64,000 bases of DNA from Scleroderma bovista (Eukaryota > Basidiomycota > Agaricomycetes > Boletales > Sclerodermataceae). The stretch spans positions 1-64,000 of the forward strand of contig JAYMGJ010000137.1 in the NCBI GenBank assembly GCA_037178675.1, written 5' to 3'. Shown one piece after another: positions 47,838 to 59,688 of this stretch; positions within the stretch are counted from its first letter, which is position 1; every line of letters starts with the position of its first letter. The notes under the pieces are model-generated. The model ran no database searches. It was not told the origin of the DNA and worked only from the letters and a program-made list of their open reading frames with translations. Made by a program: the position numbers and the translations under genes.

Positions 47838-49600
47838 TGCTGTCCAGGTCGAGCACGCTCTGAGGTAGGACTGTGCTGGAATGATGACTGTGCCGGACTG
47901 GTAATGGTGCCGGAGTGTTGACTGGGCCAGACTAATGATGGTGCCAAAGGGTTGATTGTGCTGACGGAGTGTTGATTGTGCCGGCCTGTTGACTGCCGGG
48001 ATGTGGATCCTGCTGGAGTGTTGACTGTGCCGCAAGGTTGATTGTGCCGGAGTATTGATTGTGCTGGCCTGTCAACATTACGGCAGAGTCAACACTGCAG
48101 CACAATCAACCCTCCGGCACAATCACCATTCTGGCTCAACATTGTGGCAGAGTCAACCCTGTGGCACAATCAACCATTCAGCACATTCATCATTCCGGCA
48201 CAGTCAACAGTTCGGCACAATCAACAATTCAGCACTATCATCATTGTGGCACACATTGCCGGAAGCATCCTGACACACCACTACACAACAGCATGATTGA
48301 TGCTAGATTAGTTCACGCTGCCAGAATTATAATTGTGCCGAACTGTTGAATCTGCCGGAATGATAAATGTGCTGCACAATTACATGTGCCGGAGTACACA
48401 GCAATCGGTGATGTTCACTCCATGGATGCCATTGCCGTTGAGGCACCGCATGCCTTCACTCGGACAGAACCAGCAGAGCAAGAGAGATGTGATCGCAGCT
48501 ATTCCCGCGGGTGGTCAATGCGGATCAAGTTGGAACCGACTGTCGACACTGAAAATGATGAGAAGCTTGCAGGAGCTGCATCAGCCTTGAGGAAAAACTG
48601 TTGCTGATGAGTGCTCCATATGCACCTGCAGAAGGATTTGAAGTAGCTAGGAAGGAAGACAAGTGTACACAGTGCAAAGAGAGAGACTTACTGCAAAACC
48701 AGGTCGAGTGTTCGACCTGGACAGCACACAGTAAATCTCTCTCCATGCACTGGGTACACTTCTCTTCCTCCCCAGCTACTTCTACTTTTCTTCCTTCTGC
48801 TTCTGCAGGTGTGTGCATATGGACCACTCATCAGCGACGGTTTCTCCTCAAGGCTGATGCAGCTCCTGCAAGCTTCTCATCATTTTCAGTGTCGACAGTC
48901 GGTTCCAACTTGATCTGCATTGACCACCTGCGGGAATAGCTGCGATCACATCTCTCTTGCTCTGCTGGTTCTGTCCGAGTGAAGGCATGCGGTGCCTCAA
49001 CGGCAATGGCATCCATGGAGTGAACATCACCGATTGCTGTGTACTCCGGCACATGTAATTGTGCAGCACATTTATCATTCCGGCAGATTCAACAGTTCGG
49101 CACAATTATAATTCTGGCAGCGTGAACTAATCTAGCATCAATCATGCTGTTGTGTAGTGGTGTGTCAGGATGCTTCCGGCAATGTGTGCCACAATGATGA
49201 TAGTGCTGAATTGTTGATTGTGCCGAACTGTTGACTGTGCCGGAATGATGAATGTGCTGAATGGTTGATTGTGCCACAGGGTTGACTCTGCCACAATGTT
49301 GAGCCAGAATGGTGATTGTGCCGGAGGGTTGATTGTGCTGCAGTGTTGACTCTGCCGTAATGTTGACAGGCCAGCACAATCAATACTCCGGCACAATCAA
49401 CCTTGCGGCACAGTCAACACTCCAGCAGGATCCACATCCCGGCAGTCAACAGGCCGGCACAATCAACACTCCGTCAGCACAATCAACCCTTTGGCACCAT
49501 CATTAGTCTGGCCCAGTCAACACTCTGGCACCATTACCAGTCTGGCACAGTCATCATTCCAGCACAGTCCTACCTCAGAGCGTGCTCGACCTGGACAGCT
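47838..49600. repeat. Second palindrome (about 1.76 kb)
   Basis: Positions pair with a sum of 97,438 over most of the length: 48,042-48,296 with 49,142-49,396, 48,386-48,607 with 48,831-49,052, and the outer edges 47,838 with 49,600 (gctgtccaggtcgagcacg). The centre lies near 48,719 and is less well conserved. The arms contain cggcacaatcaac-type short repeats and a piece of a Z-like gene. Sequence just beyond 49,600 repeats 49,340-49,540. Confidence 0.88.
48386..48690 (+). pseudogene. Z-like gene fragment inside the second palindrome
   Basis: An open stretch with GDVHSMDAIAVEAPHAF and IKLEPTVDTENDEKL is followed, in a neighbouring frame, by a KCTQC-type motif with spacing C-X2-C-X6-C in one of the copies. 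This matches the first half of the Zn2Cys6-like cluster of Z1 and Z2. It is present three times (here, inverted at about 48,747-49,052, and diverged at 47,630-47,860). None is complete. Confidence 0.45.
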
Positions 49601-49768
49601 TGTGCCGCAGTGTTGACTCTGCCATAATGTTGACAGGCCAGTACAATCAATACTCCGGCACAATCAACCTTGCGGCACAGTCAACACTCCGGCAGGATCC
49701 ACATCCCGGCACAATCAACACTCCGTCGGCACCATCATTAGTCTGGCCCAGTCAACACTCCGGCACAC

Positions 49769-51078
49769 TGTCAAGACCGGTTCTCCTCGACGATCTTACT
49801 AGGAGGTCCAGAGGTGCAGGGAACTAATGAGGAGGTAAGTCCAGACACTAGTAGGTGCTAGTTAGTGCAGAGAGTCAAGTCCGGGTCAAATGAACGAAGT
49901 CCGGGCACTAGAGGAGCACAGGGAGTAAGTCCTGGTTTTTGCGGAGTAAGTCCGGACCGCGGGAAAGTGGTCCGGAGTTGAGCGCAGCTTGTCCGGAGCG
50001 AAGGACATCCCAGAGGTGGGATAAGTCCTGAGAGGTCTAGCGTCGAGTCTGGGACAGAGGTGGCTTTTGCCCTCGTGCAAGTAGGAGACTTGCTAGGATC
50101 GGACATAGGACCAAGGGGACGAGATAGGATGGAGGCCGGAGTTGGCCGGAGTTCAGGAGTTCAGATGAACAGGTGGATTAGGAGAGCATAATGGGTAGTA
50201 CAGAGTGGGGAGTATCTTAGTTGAGATTTGATCTAAGGAAACTACTAGGCCGGAGTATAGTAGTTTATATAATAAATGAGAACTAGGGTGAGTATATACG
50301 GTGACAAGTAAACACCTTAGTTGGGACAAGGGACAGAGCAGAAATGGACAGGAAAATAAACCAGGTACAAGAAAATAAAGCAGGGACAGGAAAATAAACC
50401 GGAGCGGAAGCAGACACGGGGAACTAGAGTTACAGGGACGACGGAGGAAAAGCAGAGACAAGGGAACTAGGTCGGAAGAGGACAGGTAAGGGTCAGAGGT
50501 GGACTTAACTAATGTTAAGTCCGGACCGATGTCCAGGACCGGAGGAAGTGGGACCGGAGGAAGTGCACGACCGGAGGAAGTGCACGACCGGAGGAAGTGC
50601 AAGAGCGGAGGGAGTGCACGAGCGGAGGGAGTGCACGAGCGGAGGGAGTGCACAGGTGGAGGAAGGGTGGAGTAGCCGGAGGAAGGTCCGGAGTTGGACA
50701 TGGAAATGTCCAAGGCCATTGGTGGACCTATCAGAGGAAGTGGAGCGGAACAGGAGCAGACCTGAGCTGGAGTTGGATGTACCAGCCGGAGTTGGGCTAC
50801 GTTGCAGACAAGGCTAAGGGAGTGGCCGGACTGAAACCGGAGTAGCGACTAGTGGTAGGTACAGGTCCAACATGGAGGAGTTAGACCGCGGATCTGTCTG
50901 TAGGAAGACAGGGGTTAGTCCTGAGGCGGAGATGGACGTAGTGACCGGAGTTGAGCTGGAGTGCAGCTATAGGGCTGGAGATGGCCGGACTAGATCCGGA
51001 GTTGCATCTATGCCTAAGGAGAGGTCAGGCGGGCCATGGTTAGACCGGAGTTGCGACTGGAAATGTATGGATATGACA
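49769..51078 (-). mobile_element. Solo LTR (1.31 kb) with 5 bp target duplication
   Basis: Starts TGTCAAGACC and ends GATATGACA on the plus strand, flanked on both sides by CACAC (49,764-49,768 and 51,079-51,083). Removing it restores the local repeat phrase cggcacac-tcaaccctcc. It shares an internal block with the LTR at 63,283-63,883 (aactagggtgagtatatacggtgacaagtaaac at 50,282-50,314, quoted in two parts: aactagggtgagta and cggtgacaagtaaac). It contains its own tandem repeat of about 17 bp (gtgcacgagcggaggga, 50,560-50,655). No internal region remains. Confidence 0.78.
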
Positions 51079-51751
51079 CACACTCAACCCTCCAGCACAG
51101 GCAACATTGCGGCTGAGCCAACACTCCGGCACAATCATCATTTCGGCACAATCACCATTCTGGCTCAACATTGCGGCAGAGTCAGCCCTCCAGCACAATC
51201 AACCGTTCAGCACATTCATCATTCCGGCACAGTCAACATTCCGGCACAATCAACAATTTGGCATCATCATCATTGCGGCACACGCTGCTGGAAGCATCCT
51301 GACACGCCGCTACACGACAGCATGATTGATGCAGTGAACTATCGCACATAGGTTATAGCTAGCTGTTGCACCGGCACACAATGGTTTCTAGCTGCGGTAG
51401 TTGATTGTTATCAATGCCAGCAGTCGTGGAACTACGAGGACCACGGCCGGTAGGCCCATGATTGCACCTCTTCCCTTGGCAGATTTATATTTACATATTG
51501 GCCGAAGGGTGTGCATGCATGGCATTCAATTGCTGCTGGTACATGGCTTTTCCATTCCGGCTACCAGCGAATCTACATGCCACTGTTCATGACCCTCCCA
51601 TTCCATCATCCATTCATTCCAAGGTATGCACCCCATAAATACCTTGCAGTTGCACCTTGTTTTCTCCACTAACAGCCACTCGATGATCCATTTTAAATAT
51701 GTCCTCTTTGCATACCATATAGTGGTATTTGATGCCAATGGTCAATGCCAA
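51079..51751. other. Repeat-derived and 3'-flanking sequence of the KDZ transposase gene
   Basis: 51,079-51,345 resembles parts of the second palindrome (cggcacaatcaac phrases and the gcatcctgacacgccgctaca block). 51,346-51,751 may hold a last small exon and the 3' end of the transposase gene; a minus-strand stretch near 51,650-51,700 (DHRVAVSGENKVQLQ) is a candidate, not confirmed. Confidence 0.35.
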
Positions 51752-54700
51752 TCATACACAACCAAGTCTACCATACATTTGACATTGCTTTGCTGCATAG
51801 CATGCTCTCCCCATCTCTCCGCTCATATTAGCCTCCTCCTTTTGATCTCTCCAAAGTGTTTCCCTATATGAAAGAAATTGTCTTGTCCAGGTGGCTTCAC
51901 ATGTCAATAGTTTTACCTCTTCGTCCCACCTGTCTTGCAATGCTTTCGCCCTCAACCAATGCACCCAGTAAACTATACATGTCAGCCGGTGTTAACATGA
52001 GGAGCAATCATCTTACATTCAGACATCCAATCATTGACCTCTGTATCCTGCGGCACATCCATTGTCCAAAACCAGGCCAAAGTGTCATCCCTATGACCCC
52101 TTGCATTTGGGTCAGCAATGGTTGCACTGATCTTTGGGTCTTCTCTCCTCAACATTTTGTATCGGTTCAATGTGTTGCCGCTTGCATTCAATGCTATCAT
52201 TTGTTTCCGGCACTGACGATATATTGCCGCATGCCGCTGCACTTTCACATCGGCACTACCCACCTTCCCCCAGGCCCTCGTAGTCATATTGTATGTCCCG
52301 GCATGTCTGACATCGGTCCGAAAGATGACTGCCTTGTGTGCCAGCGAAACCCTTAGTTCATGTAGAGCATCGTTGGCCTGACCTTCCCTCAATCGTAACT
52401 CCTGATCCACCATGGTTAAAAGCCCCAACCTATCGGCTTGCTGCATCCCCAGGTACGACAGCAAGGGCAGTACCACAGCATCCGAGTAGTTGGGATCTTG
52501 TGGGTGGAATGTGTCTGAAAATACATCTTCACCATCACCTTCATCAATGTCCGTTGTGGAAATGAGATTATCTGAGATGTCCTCATTCCAATCTTTGCCT
52601 AGAAATTGGGAAGCTGATTCACAGAGCCGATCAATTTGCATCTGCAGGCAGTCCTGCCGGCAGGCAATAGACAACCTTTGTGTTTCCGTCGCCCTTGCAT
52701 GAATGTGGCGGACATCTATGGCCAAAATAATTTGTGATTCTTCGGCTTTCAATACCCTTGCCATCCATGTTGCCGCCCCACGCATACAACCATCTGGTCC
52801 CTGATTACTTATAATATCCATTTCGATCGACTTAGTTGTTTGAGCTGTCATTATAATATGTCAAATTCGTTTGAAATCAGCCAAGCAAGTAAATACCTTT
52901 TTCCAGCTGCACCTCAAATATGTCCATTGATTTTGGATCAGTAACCCTATTCTCCAAAGCCGATTTCTCTTGCTATGCCCAAAGCTCATGCAACTCGACC
53001 GGAACCCTTGTATCAAGCTCCGCAAATGCTCCTTCCGCGGACATCAGTGCCTCTTGAGCATTCTTCAATTTTCTTTTCAGGGCGATGGCTGTGCAATATG
53101 TCATCGGCATACTTCACCCAAAATCTGCAAGATATTGTGATACCACTCACACATCCGCACCATCTTTAAGAAGTTGTTGTCATTCATTTTAAAATCAAGC
53201 AGCTCCTGTCTATGCGGCGTTGCCATTCCACGGGCCGATGGCGAAATGATGTTAAGAGAGGACCAGAGAGTCTCCATAATTTCACCATTGATGCGGCCTA
53301 CACCAGAAATGAAATTGGGAGCATATCGGGTGAAACATTCTGCCTTGTGACCATGTACATGCCAGAGCCCAATGCTAGGTTGAATCCATAGCCCAGGTGG
53401 TAAGGATATAAAATTGTTTGCTTCTAGCCAGCACTTTAGGTTTTTGCTGTATTGGCAATTGATGTCATAAAAGGTTATGACTTTTTGTTGCAGATCCATC
53501 CCATGTTGCATGGCATGTGCCAGAGCATAATCCATATTTACCTGCCTATCTTCCTGTTAGGGTGGAATGCATGCAACATGTCGGCACATACTGCTCTCCC
53601 TTCTGAAAGTCAACCATTGCATGGGGTACAAAGCATCCATGCTGCGCACATGCACACCCGCCAATTCCAGTAGATGCCAGCTGATTTCTTTTAGCATTTG
53701 CCTGGTTTACTGCTCGATGGTTGCTACAGTCAGATTTCTGTGAATTCCATTACAATGCTGAACCATATTGTAAATATGTGCAATCACAAACCTCGACCCG
53801 GTTCAATGTTCCGGCCAGATAATCCTTATATTCCGGCATTGTAACCATGAATCCCATTCCGTCCATGAGCCAAACTTCATTAGCTGAATTCTTTGGCCGC
53901 ATATGCTCGGCCTTGAAGTTTCCATCCATCACGATGGTCCTAGAATATTTCCACCTATATCATGCAGCTGCTCAATAAGTACAAGTAAAAATAAAACATT
54001 ACTTACTCCGAGAGGTCTACATCTTCACTGGATGGAATGTTTACTCCTGGTTGTGGGCATGCCGGACAGAACAGCACCAATTCCCCCCTCTTGGGATCAG
54101 GAGACCCTGGATGAAAACCTTGCCATTTCAACAGCTTCAACAGCCTCCACATCCTCGACACCCTGAGTAGCTCTCTGTATCTGTTCTTGGATCAGTGTTG
54201 GTGGTGTCATCGGGTCCTTAATATCATGCTTTGAACTCACCGGTACAAGGCCAGGAAATGCATTGGATGTGACTCGCCGAAGCTTGCTGTAATAATTCAT
54301 GCCAGATGTGCCGCACTCCACATTATCCATAATGAAGTCATCCAATACTTGGAAGGTGAATACAGTTCTAGGTTCCTTTGTAGTTGCCGGGAAGAGTCCT
54401 GCTTTGACCAACTGCAGATGTGAAGCTCCTGCATCTGGACAGTTACAATACCTCACATCGCAAAAATGTACCCCAGATGTATGCACTACAATCAGGCAAG
54501 ACCTGTCCATTCCTCCAGAAAGATGATGGGGTCTTGGTTGGTCCTGAATATCCTCCCATTCATCCTCAACATCACCAGCAATGTCCTCACCATCCATCCC
54601 ACCATTCGGACACGGATCCCCACCATGGCCGAGGTGTACCACCAACCCAGCCTTCTAAATGAGTTGTTGCTGTATGCCACATAGAATTGATGACTCACCA

Positions 54701-55274
54701 GTCGTAACGATGATTCCTCAAAGAATGTACCGTTCCATTGGTCCACCTGGTGGAAGGGCCGCAACTTGTGTTCCTTTCTGCAACAGGAACTGCAGAGCAA
54801 GGGCCGGTGAATGCATTCGGCACATCTGTACGTGCCATCTCCTTGACACAACATGCAGACCCTTGGGTCAGGGGGTGCCTCCATGTCCAGAAGGACCTGG
54901 AGGTACCTCTGCTTGTATGGCAACCATGCCAATAAGTAACTGTCCTATTATGCCTTCAGGAGGACATGGCAAGTGCAGGATTCGAATAAATCACACACCT
55001 GATTCTTTGACACACCTGTTCTCTTTTGGGGTGGAAGATCATCCATGGAAAGGTATGGCTGGCCATCATCTGGAAACAGTTGGGATTGTTCTAATCCTAT
55101 AGATGCTGACTGGGTTGGAGTGTCATTCGAAGGAGCTTTTCCATGACGGGCCTTCTTTCGGGGAGTTGCCTTCACCATCTTATCAATAGATCCCTTCCTT
55201 GATTTGAATGCCTGCCATGTTACATGGACCACCGGAGTAGAGCTACCAGCAGGTTGTATCTTGGACTTTGCCAT
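51752..55274 (-). CDS. KDZ (Kyakuja-Dileera-Zisupton) transposase with N-terminal CxC cysteine domains; in-frame TAG in the C-terminal part
   Basis: Starts at ATG 55,272-55,274 (MAKSKIQPAGSS). Exon 1 is basic; exon 2 holds the CxC2-type cysteine cluster (VCMLCQGDGTYRCAEC, LLCSSCC) and WNGTFFEE. Then come LGHGGDPCPNG, HFCDVRYCNCPDAG, the FCPACPQPG motif (about 54,060), and the nuclease core: first Asp in VMDGNFKAEHM (53,914-53,932), CNHRAVNQAN, GCACAQHGCFVPH, second Asp in FYDINCQYSKNL (about 53,460), GLWHVHGHKAECF, and Glu in GRINGEIMETLWSSLN (about 53,280). The C-terminus continues to HWLRAKALQDRWDEE and a stop at 51,752. The introns examined join in phase. A TAG at 52,973-52,975 (LWA*QEKS) follows the catalytic core. 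The KDZ family is a eukaryotic cut-and-paste transposase common in Agaricomycetes. Confidence 0.85.
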
Positions 55275-55692
55275 GAGTGGTATCTGATGAGGAAATCCCT
55301 GCACAAAGTCTCCCACATTGTATCTCACTGAAGCCTCATTGAAACAGCACAGACAGTGATCAGAAAGGGATCTGTGGATCTGCCGATTTGGATCTAGCTT
55401 TTTTAATATGGACTTGAAGATCAGGCACCAATGCAAAATCCCATATATGGTGGCCGCTACTGCATTAGATCCAAAGTTAAAGTCCAGAAATAGCATCTTA
55501 GCTGCCGAACAACATAGCCGGCCCCAGAAGTAGCTAGCTCACCAATGCATTTTCCAAAAGAAGGCAGCAGGGAGGAATTGAAGACTAATTGACATGGGAG
55601 AAACAATAGCTTGGGAATCCTTCAACAAAGTGTCGGGGACTTTTCTAGCACAGCACCACTCAAAAAATATCAAAGTCTACTCAACATACAGC
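55275..55692. promoter_or_regulatory. Divergent promoter between KDZ transposase and gene X2
   Basis: 418 bp separates the two starts. It contains a CCAAT-like motif and TGCCG motifs; no gene is supported here. Confidence 0.4.
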
Positions 55693-58094
55693 ATGGCCCG
55701 CAATCGTTCCTCCAGCAGATCTATGGAGAATCCTGATACAGAAGATGAGCAAGACAATTCCTCTGACTCGTCGGGCCCAGAGGCACCACAAAATGTGGTA
55801 AAAACCAAACTCCGGGATGATGAGGTCGAGGTCCTTGAGGAAGCCTTGGAAGACTGGAAGGCAGCGGACAGCAACCAAAGGAAAGGTATGAAGAATGCCA
55901 TGAAGGCAAAAATCAAAAATCTCCCTGCCAATAGCACACTCAAAGGACATGAATGGGAGAAGAAGAAAAAAGTGCGCCCCATTTCCATAACTTCACATGG
56001 ACTACTGATGCATCAGTGATATCAGGCAATTAAAAATTGGTTGTATAACCACAGCCGAGCCTGTGCCTGAAAGGCCCTAGTAAAGTATGGACGTAGGTGG
56101 ACTGCCAGATCAGTCATAATGAAGTCGAAGAAAAAAGAAATTGAGGCCGAATTCGAACAGGCCGGAATTGCCCAAGGAAGCACAAGCATGATTAAAGGCT
56201 ACCAAAAGGTGGTAGGAAGCATCATGGGGAAGCTCACCCAGGAGGAAAGGGATGTTGCGGCGAAGCAGGCTGATGAATGGAACGAGGAGCAGCTGCCGGC
56301 AGAGGTCCAGGCCGAGTAAGTTTGTCATGTTGTCTTGACAATTATTCATCTGCAAACAGAATGGCCGAGACAAAAGGCCGACAATATGTCAAACAGTTTG
56401 CGCAGGAAATGTGGCGGCAGTGTGGGATGAGGGTGGTTGTGATGGCGGCATGGAAGGGCCGGAATGGTCAGCCCATGATGGGAATGTATGTCGCTTCTCA
56501 CTTGTGGTATTTGTATACTCACATTCACAGGCATGACTTTAATTCGGCATTGGGACAAGGGAAGACCTTTGTCGATTGGGACAACATCAAGCACCACTGG
56601 GATGCCTATGCACAGCAGGCCATAGGAGGGGAAGAACACGATGATAGCGATGATGATGCCAGACCGACGATCTGCCGGAAGAAAGGGCAGAAGAGGCCGC
56701 AAACTGTTTTACCAACAACGGAAGATGGCACACCAATGATTCCGATCATCCTCGATATGCAAGCATTGGAGCAAAAGGATATTATGAGGACTTTTGTGAC
56801 ATGGCATTATCGTAAGTTCTGCCTTGTAAATGGAGAAAGAATTGACCCCTTGCCGCAGGCAAGGCATGCGGCAAGCCAAGTGCCAGTGTTCCTTGGGCTG
56901 CCATCCATGCAAAGACCAGTATCTACATATCATCTGGGTATCTGCCACGGCATTGGGAGTTCAAAGAGCCGACCCGGCTCACAAATCAGGAGGTTACCAA
57001 GGTACTGGAATTCTGGCGGGACAGGCAAGTGACAGATCCGGAAGATGTACTGACATTTCGCAAATGGAGAGATATGGATGGTGGATTACAAGATCCAGTA
57101 TCAGATTGTGAGGACTCAGTGGCCGGAATGATAAGTGGAGAAAAGCCGCCCCTGGAAGGTTAGCTCTGAATACTTTTATCAACTTGTTTTGACTGGTTCA
57201 AAGAACATGCGGCACCGGATGTGGAACTCGCAAACAGTCGGAAGAGACGGCGCACAATGGGTATGGATCTTTCAACCCTGTTATACAACCATTGACATGC
57301 ATAAAAGAAGAGGCCCCAGAGGAGAGGGAGTCCAGTGCAACAAACAAAAACCGATGCCGGTCAAACCGGGATGATGGTATGCCCCATACATATTCCAAGC
57401 ATTTGATCCTCCTACATTTGGAACATCCCTGTCAGCAAGCCATACAACGCCCATTGAACAGCCTGGTCAGTTCCTTTGAATATTTTTGTTGTCAGAATAT
57501 GAAGTTTATATATAGAGGATGACTCGGATGGACATAATGCAAGATCATCTAAGGAAAACGGTGTGTGGTGCTTGGTTTTGTTATGCCGGTGGCAACATCT
57601 TCACGAAGAGCATCAGCGGCACTGACGGCACGGCAGCCGGCCGAACCTAAACAGCAAGGTGGGTATCAGTCTCAATTACTTGGAAATGGCACATATTCTC
57701 ATATAAGAAAAAGCACATATGGATCCCGGAAACGTCATGGCTAACGGACCGATGAAGCCAAAGCCCCGTGTTAAAAAGAGCACAGCCGATGTGCCGGTGG
57801 AATGTAAGTCTGCCTATTTCAATATCCATTTACCAATTCCGACAAATGATAGTTGGTGAATTAACTATGGATTCCATTGGCAACACAAATGGGATGGAGG
57901 GTGGTCGATCAGGGGATGATGATGTCACACACTCTGGAGGAAAGGGGAAGCGGGCTGCCAGCACACGCCAGATTGCCAGGGCTCAAAGTGTCAATGCTGT
58001 TGCCGGGCCGAGTCAACTGGAACGGCAAAGAAGGCAGCCAAAGCGGCCAGATGCCGATGTCCCTATGCCCAGCCCAAAGAGACGCCGCAAATAA
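55693..58094 (+). CDS. Gene X2: second X-family gene, one in-frame TGA
   Basis: ATG at 55,693 (MARNRSSSRSMENPD). It has the same block order as X1: an acidic/helical domain ending HEWEKKKK at a gtgcgc donor; AIKNWLYNHSRA; KYGRRWTARSVI; ADEWNEE; QCGMRVVVMAAWKG (56,420-56,460); HDFNSALGQGKTFVDW; ILDMQALEQKDIMRTF; VPWAAIHAKTSIYIS; and VLEFWRDRQVTDPED (57,008-57,050). Short exons follow, and a final exon with QRRQPKRPDADVPMP ends PKRRRK at 58,094, a nuclear-signal-like tail. TGA at 56,068-56,070 interrupts ACA*KALVKYG, where X1 reads TQKKKQLIKYG. Identity to X1 is clear but moderate. It is divergent from the KDZ gene and convergent with Y2 (77 bp). Confidence 0.72.
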
Positions 58095-58171
58095 TATATC
58101 TGTAGAATAGTTGTATTGTCAAATTTTCAATTTGTTGTCCTGAAAGATTTTATTGCGGCACTACTGTAACA

Positions 58172-59424
58172 CTACAGCTTGGAGGGATCTAATACTACCA
58201 CATCCTCAGGGTGATCGGCCTCAATTATGTCACCATTCTTGCCAAGTCGGGCTGACCTAGCCAACATATCCCGCACATTCGCCAACATTGCTCTCCGGCA
58301 CATTTCCGATCTCCACAGCCTGGCAGTGTCGAGCAACGTATTTGCATAATGAATGTAGGCCGCGATGATAGGGTGGTCAAGGCCAGCATCGAGTGGGAGT
58401 AGGTCGGGCAAGTGCCTAGGAGGGACGGATGTAGCGACTTGCCTTGCAGAGGCCACTAGATGACAACTGATCAACTGATACTATGGATGAAGCCCAAGAG
58501 AGACTTACATGAAAGCGCATCATTCATGAATGGATCCAAATCCTCATGCAATGCGTTAATCCTGTCCACCATTTCAAAATAATCCACTGGATGATTGTTA
58601 AATACACATAATTCCCGCAGTAATACTGACTTACCATCCTCTGCATGCACGTGTTCCCGGAATCGTGCATGCGATCCAGATGCAGCCTCAGGAGATGATT
58701 CTGCCTCCATTGGGGAGGTGGGAATCAGCTGGCTTGATGCCGGGCTGGATGGTGATGCCAGGCTGAATGGTGATGCAGGGACTGAGGATGCCGGCATCGA
58801 TGGGGATGACGTCCCAATACGTGGCACGTGCACTGGAAAGGGCGGGATCCATGCGGCCATTGTGGGGGACGGCGACGGTGGCATCCATGCTTGCGGTTGG
58901 GTCCCTTGGGATGATGGCCAAACCGATGGGGTAGTTGGCATTGCTGCCGGGGGTGGCATTGACGCCTGTGACCGAATGGTGAGGGTAGATGGCACATTGG
59001 ATGGACCTGCAGCGATTGGAGGAGATGGTGGCATCCAAGCCTGGGATCTAGTCGTGGGGGTTGCTGCACGCATCTCGTGTGCTGAGGGGCCAGGGAGGTT
59101 AATCGGAGCTGATTGCGAGTGGGCCGGTAACTGATCGTTTGCCGCTGTTGCTTGTCTGTTGCTGTCCACAGACATTGCATCCTTGTTCCTCACAGACACA
59201 TTTGCGCTCGTTTCACCTGTGCGCATCCCGTGGCGTGGGGGAGAGGGTGGCATCCAGTCCATGCTTGATGGCAGGTGTTCATCGACAATGGATGGAGGCG
59301 GGTGCCACACTGGCAGTGCAGGAATGGCTGATAACGATGTCATGCAGATCAGCTCAGAGGAGAGAAATTACTCACTCAATTTCCACAGACTTGCGCTATC
59401 AAATCTGACAGACTTAGGTGGCAT
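58172..59424 (-). CDS. Gene Y2: W-x-P-P repeat protein, homologue of Y1
   Basis: ATG at 59,422-59,424 (MPPKSVRFDSASLW). A first intron ends ttatcag. The long second exon has repeated W/M-x-P-P units (MDWMPPSPP, QAWMPPSPP, QASMPPPAA, QAWMPPSPS, AAWIPPFP), then a Ser/Pro/Ala region and FNNHPVDYFEMVDRINAL. A third exon, joined ALS|LASARQVATSVPP by a tctag acceptor at about 58,451, gives the conserved C-terminal domain (HYANTLLDTARLWRSEM) and stops at 58,172. The frame is open throughout. N-terminal VRF, the W-x-P-P repeats and the C-terminal domain all match Y1. Function unknown; the orientation relative to X is the same as in the Y1 cluster. Confidence 0.72.
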
Positions 59425-59688
59425 GGCGGTAGCAAAGATGCAAGTTGACAAGATGGAATTGACATGGAATGGAAATCACAATTGAATGATTATATAATAA
59501 TGGTTTCCATATATAGTTCATCTATCTCACCACTGGAAAGATTGGCATAGTTGCGTAGTGCCAATAGTGGGCAAGTGCCGATGTTATACAAGTGCCGATT
59601 GTATTATGAATGTATGTCCTGCCACTGGGGTGTGTGCCGACTGTCTACCGTATGCATGTGCCAATGGAATGCTGTGCTGATTACAGTA

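Noticed and set aside
50512..50845. 100- and 82-codon plus-strand frames rich in Arg/Glu/Gly
   Set aside because: They translate the 17 bp tandem repeat inside the solo LTR and are open in two frames.
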